From NCBI GenBank assembly GCA_934045075.1, contig OW203732.1, positions 4,381,501-4,445,500 of the forward strand: DNA of 64,000 nucleotides, in the 5' to 3' direction. Each line of letters starts with the position of its first letter. Position 1 is the first letter of the stretch. Below are positions 62,235-64,000 of the stretch, piece by piece. Source of the DNA: Yponomeuta sedellus (Eukaryota; Arthropoda; Insecta; Lepidoptera; Yponomeutidae). The position numbers and the translations under genes were made by a program. Below the pieces are notes generated by a model. That model was given only the letters and a program-made list of their open reading frames with translations, was not told the DNA's origin and made no database searches.

Positions 62235-63092
62235 CATGAAATTTAATCTAATATGCTGGCACGCAGGTTTGCACGGTGTCGTCGTCAGGCTATACTAGCC
62301 CACTGGTGGACATAGCCCTCCCATAAAGAGCGCCACGTTGTGCTATCATAGGGGGTAATGCCCATAATCCTCACGCTGGGCATGCGGGTTGGGGATCGCA
62401 GTTCGGTGGAACTGTACTGCAGGGGTCGCTGCTGCCCACCCCCCGGTTTGTGTCCCTTAGTCGCCTTTTATATTCGCCTTCCCGCGGGTATCGTATACCC
62501 GCGGGAAGAATTGGGTTGGTGCTATTCTCTAGACCGACACCACACAGCAACACTGTTTGCACGGTGTACAGTTAAACTGGCTGTCTTCCAAGCATACTGT
62601 ACATGTTTCTACACCAGTAGCCTGTGGATATACTATACCGGCAAAGCCTGGGATGCTCTGCTTATCCAGTATTATAATGCTTTCAGAATGTTGTTGGGGC
62701 TGCATCGGTATTGCAGTGCATTGGGCATGTTTGCGGAGGAGCGTGTTGATGAATTCGCGATCCTTCGCAATAGATGCGCATCGTCATTATATACTCGTAG
62801 GATCCAAGCCGGCTCCAAGTGCACTATCCTGAAAGCTATAGCAGAGATTAATTAGACACTGGGACTCGCTTTTGTCTGAACCAAAGTATAAGTTTGGAGT
62901 AGAACTAAAAAATTTAAATTTAAATTTCAACTCCATTTTTTTTTAATTTTTACATATATTTTAAATTTAATTTAGAACTTATGTATGGCTTGTGATCTCA
63001 CTAACAGAATATTTAGTTTTAATACTGAGTGTCATTTTAGTAACAACCTATGGATTATTCTTTATCCGAAATAAAGAAATACAATACAATGT
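62235..63092 (+). pseudogene. CR1/Jockey-type LINE: RT C-terminus and 3' UTR, split by a SINE
   Basis: Reads ..SNMLARRFARC before the SINE and TVKLAVFQAYCTCFYTSSLW, then YNAFRMLLGLHRYCSALGMF.. after it, stopping at 62855. This matches the conserved end of CR1/Jockey-like reverse transcriptase proteins (pattern N.L.R.F..C...VK..LF.AYC..LY...LW and YN..FR.L..LPR.CSAS.MF). The RT core is missing. The 3' UTR runs to about 63092, ending ATTCTTTATCCGAAATAAAG and an A-rich tail that resembles family Z tails. Confidence 0.65.
62280..62554 (-). mobile_element. SINE family G, full-length, nested in a LINE
   Basis: 275 bp between exact 13-bp copies of GTTTGCACGGTGT (62267-62279, 62555-62567). Removing it and one duplicate restores the LINE frame. 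Near 62470-62500 it has a small inverted duplication of GATACCCGCGGG. Confidence 0.85.
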
Positions 63093-64000
63093 TATGATTT
63101 AATTCATAGATTTAAAGTATTAAAATCGTTTACCCTATCGAATAATTATTCTGTTGTCAAGTGTTTACGATTTGTTTTTGAAGAGTTTTCAGTCATTCCT
63201 GTGGAAAACAATGTCATTGCAGTGTACGCAGAATTTAAGTTTTGGTTATTTTTTGAAAAAAGGAATTAAAATTGATCTCTGTGGCTATTTTTCCGTGAAT
63301 AGATATCTATAGAAAATACGTCTGAGGTATAAAAATTACGCGCTTCAGGGATATTTGTTAATTTAACTTCAGATTAGAATCACCCTTATATAATATAATA
63401 AGTTATATATAAGTAAAAGTATAATAAAATAAGATGCATGGCACTTACCTACTCACTTACTGATGACTCATCCAAAGTCTTGGGGTACTTCTAATTGAAC
63501 TAGAGATTTAAAATTTGATTATATAAACAGTCACAGTACTGATTAGGCAAAAGAACAAGTCGTAAAGCACTAAAATTATACAAGGTGACTGTATTATACG
63601 GGATCGTGAATTGATGGCAGCTACTTAAGAGAAAAATTTAATTTTATTCATTTACAATTTTTTTTTACATTGCACTTTCAGAAAAATTAAATAAAAGTTT
63701 ACTTCTTACTCTAATAACGACAACCGATCACATTTATAAGCTACTAAACTTAGTAGCACTTCATTAAACATGGGAGAAACGAGAAAAAAATGGGAAATAG
63801 TTAAAGTATACAAGGTGGCCAGATTATACAGATTGAGACAGAGTATTTTGTTAATTTGTATACCTATATACATCACACTACCATTACAGGCTTACCTTGG
63901 AACGTTTTATAACTTTTATAATAATAAATAAACTCTGGAACGACTTTAGGTGTGGTTTTATTTGTAGATTAGTATGTACTTAGTAATAATAAAACACGGA
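63093..64000. other. No recognised feature
   Basis: AT-rich. ACAAGGTGACTGTATTATAC at 63580 and ACAAGGTGGCCAGATTATAC at 63810 are two diverged copies of a short motif about 230 bp apart. Nothing else. Confidence 0.4.

Noticed and set aside
62358..62855. 165-codon frame starting in the SINE G
   Set aside because: Only the part after 62555 is real LINE coding sequence; the start belongs to the inserted SINE.

Overview
The window looks like lepidopteran (moth or butterfly) nuclear DNA. It is AT-rich, has no operons and no long open frame, and is filled with repeat types common in Lepidoptera: mariner elements, Helitron-like ends, tRNA-headed SINEs and a SINE whose head matches insect 5S rRNA. 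I found no intact host gene and no functional RNA gene. Host content, if any, would be intronic or intergenic, with a few CpG-rich stretches (about 6300-6480, 50480-50690, 60480-60900) as the only regulatory candidates. Every recognisable protein piece comes from a transposable element and is broken.

Layout. 1-5 kb: a cluster of TTCGAA motifs, LINE ends and the first SINEs. 5-16 kb: a nested 5S-SINE, a mariner copy (8591-9840), several near-perfect palindromes and Helitron-like units. 17-21 kb: a PIF/Harbinger-type element (17086-17752) and an LTR remnant with a tRNA-Lys primer-binding site (20553-20830). 21-36 kb: dense SINEs, foldback elements and a tandem array split by an insertion. 36-48 kb: a small Harbinger MITE, LINE fragments, a duplicated segment and a TTAA-flanked foldback element. 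49-56 kb: the second mariner (49022-50311, opposite strand), RTE-type LINE ends and more palindromes. 56-64 kb: a (TA)n palindrome, a 5S-SINE split by a hAT-like element (59667-60143) and a CR1/Jockey-type LINE fragment split by a SINE.

The most unusual signal is one family, called T here. It has a tRNA-like head with good A and B boxes and an A-rich tail. About 18 loci are present, and 14 have clear target-site duplications (TSDs) of 9-16 bp. In most of them the 5' part is an inverted copy of the element's own sequence. One edge is nearly always at the same internal point (AAAACCTATTTAG), while the centre of the palindrome varies from copy to copy. In several copies both arms share the same private changes, so the palindrome seems to form at insertion. 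This is what recurrent twin-priming or snap-back reverse transcription with a preferred internal priming site would produce. Two loci also share flanking DNA in a way that suggests transduction.

How the elements relate: a SINE family (G) carries the same 3' end as RTE-type LINE fragments in the window, so the LINE probably mobilised it. Family C is the 3' end of another LINE. The nesting gives a relative age order: 5S-SINEs are older than some G, S and hAT-like insertions, the TTAA element predates a C insertion, and the CR1-type LINE predates a G insertion. Family letters (T, F, G, S, D, B, C, Z, P, M, R, Y) are local labels, not database names. Coordinates of repeat edges without a TSD are approximate.
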